DNA from: Bacteroidales bacterium GP2
Lineage (GTDB): Bacteria; Bacteroidota; Bacteroidia; Bacteroidales; Muribaculaceae
Direction: 5' to 3'
NCBI GenBank assembly: GCA_001701115.1
Contig: DAAJ01000132.1
Coordinates: 5,285 to 39,469 of the forward strand
DNA length: 34,185 nt
The translations under genes and the position numbers were made by a program. The notes below the pieces were generated by a model. It searched no databases. It saw nothing but the letters and a program-made list of their open reading frames with translations, and was not told the DNA's origin. How positions within the stretch are numbered: position 1 is the stretch's first letter; every line of letters begins with the position of its first letter. Below, piece after piece: positions 32,207-34,185 of the stretch.

Positions 32207-33829
32207 ATGGCAATAGATAAGGATACTATACAAAATCTTCTCAACGATATTGAGAGTGACAGAGTTGAACGGACTCGCTCGGTAAATAATACTGACAAGT
32301 TCGGTCAGGCTATTTGTGCTTTTGCTAATGATTTGCCTAACCATAAGAGCCCAGGATACCTTATAATAGGACCAGATGATAAAACAGGTAAACTTGTTGG
32401 AGTCCCAATTACCGATGAGTTGCTAAAGAATTTGTCTGGCATTCGTACTAATGGTAATATACAGCCACAACCATCCATGATTGTGGAGAAAGTGGAATTA
32501 GACGAAGGTCCGGTTGCTGTTGTTGAAGTCCAGCCTTCTCCCTTTCCCCCTATCAGATACAAAGGACATATCTGGGTAAGAATTGGACCACGTAAAGGAG
32601 TTGCCAACGAACAGGATGAAAAGATTCTTCTGGAGAAACGAAACAGTCAGGCAGTGACATTTGATGCATTACCGTGCCTCCGCGCAACAATAGACGATAT
32701 TGACACCCAACTATTCCTCAACAACTATCTTCCAAAAGCATTCCCCGCTGATGTAATTACTGAAGACAAACGTGATGTCAAACATAAAATGCAGGCATTA
32801 GGATTCTTTGATACGCGTTATAACTGTCCGACCAATGCCGGAATACTAATGTTTGGTAATAATGTTGAGCGTTTTTTACCAGGTGCCTACATACAATATG
32901 TCAAATTCAAAGGTAAAGGTCGGGGAGGAGATATTGAAAGAGAGTACAAATTTTCTGGTAATCTTATGAAGGTACTCTATCAACTTGACACTTTTGTGGA
33001 TACAACTATCACAAATCGCCGTCCTATTCCTGTATCTGTTTTGAGGGAAGACACAATTGTCGATTATCCACACTGGGCTACCAGGGAGCTCCTCATGAAT
33101 GCGATATGCCATAGGACATACGATTCTAACGGACCGATACAGTTCTATCAGTATGATGACAGAATTGAAATTCAGAATCATGGCGGATTATATGGAAAGG
33201 CTAATCCTGAAAACTTCCCTCACGTTAATGACTATCGCAACAGTATTATAGCCGAAGCATTGCGGGTACTTGGTTTTGTCAACAGGTTCAGCCGCGGAGT
33301 ACAACGAGTAGAAGATGACCTTAAAGAAAATGGGAACGGACTACCGGAATTTGATCTGACTCTTGGTACGGCTTTCAAAGTCATAGAACGTAAGTCTACT
33401 ATAGTTGAAACTGTAGATGGCACTGCAAATGACACTGTAAATGGCACTGTAAATGGCACTGCAACTAACGCTGCAAATGGCACTACAGAAGCCACTGATT
33501 ATAAATATTATAGCACTGTAAGTATAGTTAGTGAGGCGCCTTATGACACTGTTAATGACACTATATATGGCACCGCAAATGGCACTGTAAATGGCACTGT
33601 AAAATCTGATCCTACTACGTTCTCATTATCAGATGTTCATAGGCAGATTTTTTATCTGATTTGTATGAATGATAAAATTTCATATGAGAAATTAGAGGGT
33701 GTGACTTTATTATCCCGTCGCCACATTGCCCGTATAATTTCTGATCTTAAGAAACACGGATATATAGCGCGTAGGGGTAGTGATAAGTCTGGGAGTTGGG
33801 AAATACGCAAGTCCCTTACTGACAAATAG
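32207..33829 (+). CDS. Schlafen/AlbA_2-type ATP-binding protein with wHTH
   Basis: The 540-residue protein has three parts. An AlbA_2 (Schlafen-like) domain spans about residues 8-130 (FGQAICAFANDLPNHKSPGYLIIGPDD). A HATPase-like domain spans about 285-390, with RELLMNAICHRTYDSNG and DDRIEIQNHGGLYG. A C-terminal winged-helix segment is at about 472-535. Between the last two, residues about 402-428 and 448-466 are low-complexity Thr/Asn/Gly/Val repeats encoded by 12-bp DNA repeats. Such proteins are usually called putative transcriptional regulators. It is more AT-rich than its neighbours and no TAnnTTTG box precedes it, so it may be acquired. The role is unknown; regulation or defence are both possible. 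Confidence 0.85.
   Translation: MAIDKDTIQNLLNDIESDRVERTRSVNNTDKFGQAICAFANDLPNHKSPGYLIIGPDDKTGKLVGVPITDELLKNLSGIRTNGNIQPQPSMIVEKVELDEGPVAVVEVQPSPFPPIRYKGHIWVRIGPRKGVANEQDEKILLEKRNSQAVTFDALPCLRATIDDIDTQLFLNNYLPKAFPADVITEDKRDVKHKMQALGFFDTRYNCPTNAGILMFGNNVERFLPGAYIQYVKFKGKGRGGDIEREYKFSGNLMKVLYQLDTFVDTTITNRRPIPVSVLREDTIVDYPHWATRELLMNAICHRTYDSNGPIQFYQYDDRIEIQNHGGLYGKANPENFPHVNDYRNSIIAEALRVLGFVNRFSRGVQRVEDDLKENGNGLPEFDLTLGTAFKVIERKSTIVETVDGTANDTVNGTVNGTATNAANGTTEATDYKYYSTVSIVSEAPYDTVNDTIYGTANGTVNGTVKSDPTTFSLSDVHRQIFYLICMNDKISYEKLEGVTLLSRRHIARIISDLKKHGYIARRGSDKSGSWEIRKSLTDK
33410..33493 (+). repeat. 12-bp tandem repeat array 1
   Basis: Seven units of a 12-bp repeat with consensus ACTGTAAATGGC; units at 33434-33445 and 33446-33457 are identical, while outer units are degenerate. 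The array is in frame inside the Schlafen-like gene and encodes T-V/A-N-G/D repeats. Loss or gain of a unit would change protein length by four residues without a frameshift. Confidence 0.85.
33548..33601 (+). repeat. 12-bp tandem repeat array 2
   Basis: About four and a half units of the same 12-bp repeat as array 1 (33548, 33560, 33572 and 33584 starts, then a partial unit). The unit at 33584-33595 is identical to two units of array 1, so the arrays can recombine, which would remove the 54-bp non-repeat spacer (33494-33547) in frame. Confidence 0.8.
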
Positions 33830-33896
33830 CCCTCATGCTATGCTATTTGCTAATTATTATCCATTGGAATGTTTTTCTGGATTAAAAGACGTTTTT

Positions 33897-33928
33897 TTTG
33901 CCGGATGCAACTTTTATGAGTAACTTCG
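33897..33928 (+). promoter_or_regulatory. Promoter of dusB
   Basis: TTTG at 33897-33900, a 20-nt spacer and TAACTTCG at 33921-33928 match the Bacteroidota promoter except for one base in the -7 box. The dusB ATG follows at 33959. Confidence 0.5.
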
Positions 33929-33958
33929 TAAAGAATACGCTACTATATCTGCAACAAA

Positions 33959-34185
33959 ATGAAAATTGGCACAATTGACCTTGGCGACAAGCCGGTGATG
34001 CTCGCTCCGATGGAGGATGTCACTGACTCCTCTTTCCGCCTTATCTGCAAGGAGCAGGGTGCGGATATGGTGTATAGCGAATTTGTATCAGCAGACGCGC
34101 TTATAAGAAACATTGCCGCTACAACACGCAAACTCACGATCAACCCCGCCGAGCGCCCGACTGTAATACAGATTTATGGCAGAGA
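33959..34185 (+). CDS. dusB: tRNA-dihydrouridine synthase, 5' part
   Basis: The gene runs off the right edge of the window, so only the first 75 codons are visible. Translation starts MKIGTIDLGDKPVMLAPMEDVTD, and LAPMEDVTD followed by SSFRLICKEQGADMVYSEFVSADAL is the FMN-binding opening strand of the Dus family. IQIYG is the next barrel strand. The enzyme reduces specific tRNA uridines to dihydrouridine. DusB is favoured over other Dus types by the opening motif and Bacteroidota context, with less than full certainty. Confidence 0.88.
   Translation, partial: MKIGTIDLGDKPVMLAPMEDVTDSSFRLICKEQGADMVYSEFVSADALIRNIAATTRKLTINPAERPTVIQIYGR

Noticed and set aside
33410..33601. CRISPR-like array
   Set aside because: Units are 12 bp without spacers and lie in frame inside a coding gene.
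33823..33849. Terminator after the Schlafen-like gene
   Set aside because: CAAATAGC pairs with GCTATTTG across an 11-nt loop, but the stem is AT-rich, overlaps the stop codon and has no T tract after it.

Overview
The window looks like a chromosomal segment of an anaerobic Bacteroidales (phylum Bacteroidota), plausibly a gut Muribaculaceae-type organism; the family is inference. Supporting signs: most transcription starts are preceded by the Bacteroidota -7 box TAnnTTTG, several with a TTG/TTTG -33 element 19-20 nt upstream; Shine-Dalgarno sites are not evident; and the gene content fits (oxygen-sensitive NrdDG ribonucleotide reductase, class I Fe-S fumarase, a complete menF/D/B/C/E set, TatA/TatC, and an MBOAT plus SGNH O-acylation locus). 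No tRNA, rRNA, IS element or CRISPR array was found.

Layout. 1-362: AT-rich leader with a GC-rich hairpin at the left edge and a promoter. 363-3055 (+): nrdD-nrdG. 3070-15272 (-): ten genes with gaps of at most 26 nt or with overlaps, read from 15272 downwards: alpha/beta hydrolase, membrane-anchored MurF-like ligase, Ddl with an unusual Gly/Lys/Cys tail, EamA transporter, ftsY, rimO, menF, two SGNH-hydrolase proteins and an MBOAT acyltransferase. The only good promoter box seen for this run is at 15291-15298. 15664-16831 (-): a visibly more AT-rich two-gene module (HATPase-fold protein plus STAS-like DUF4325 protein) with its own promoter and terminator. 17010-19493 (+): a VanZ-GNAT fusion, then znuA and znuC of a metal ABC importer with no adjacent permease. 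19625-25841 (-): menE-menC-menB-menD preceded by fumarase, probably one operon (transcribed fum to menE). 25975-28726 (+): a small lipoprotein and a secreted or periplasmic TPR protein. 28723-29871 (-): tatC, tatA. 30025-32148 (+): fabD and an M16 zinc protease with a TTG start. 32207-33829 (+): an AT-rich Schlafen/AlbA_2-type ATP-binding regulator carrying two 12-bp tandem-repeat arrays. 33959-34185 (+): the start of dusB, cut by the window edge.

How the genes fit together. nrdDG, fumarase and menaquinone synthesis form an anaerobic-growth theme: fumarase supplies fumarate and menaquinone supplies the electron carrier for fumarate respiration. menF lies about 14 kb away from the other men genes, in the envelope/translation run. 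The envelope theme comes from Ddl and the MurF-like ligase, the MBOAT/SGNH trio, the VanZ domain, Tat secretion and FtsY.

The best candidates for undescribed biology are (1) the hydrolase / membrane MurF-like ligase / tailed Ddl group, which looks like an accessory peptide-ligation pathway at the membrane; (2) the HATPase-DUF4325 pair, which resembles a partner-switch module; and (3) the VanZ-GNAT fusion. Functions for these three are inference.
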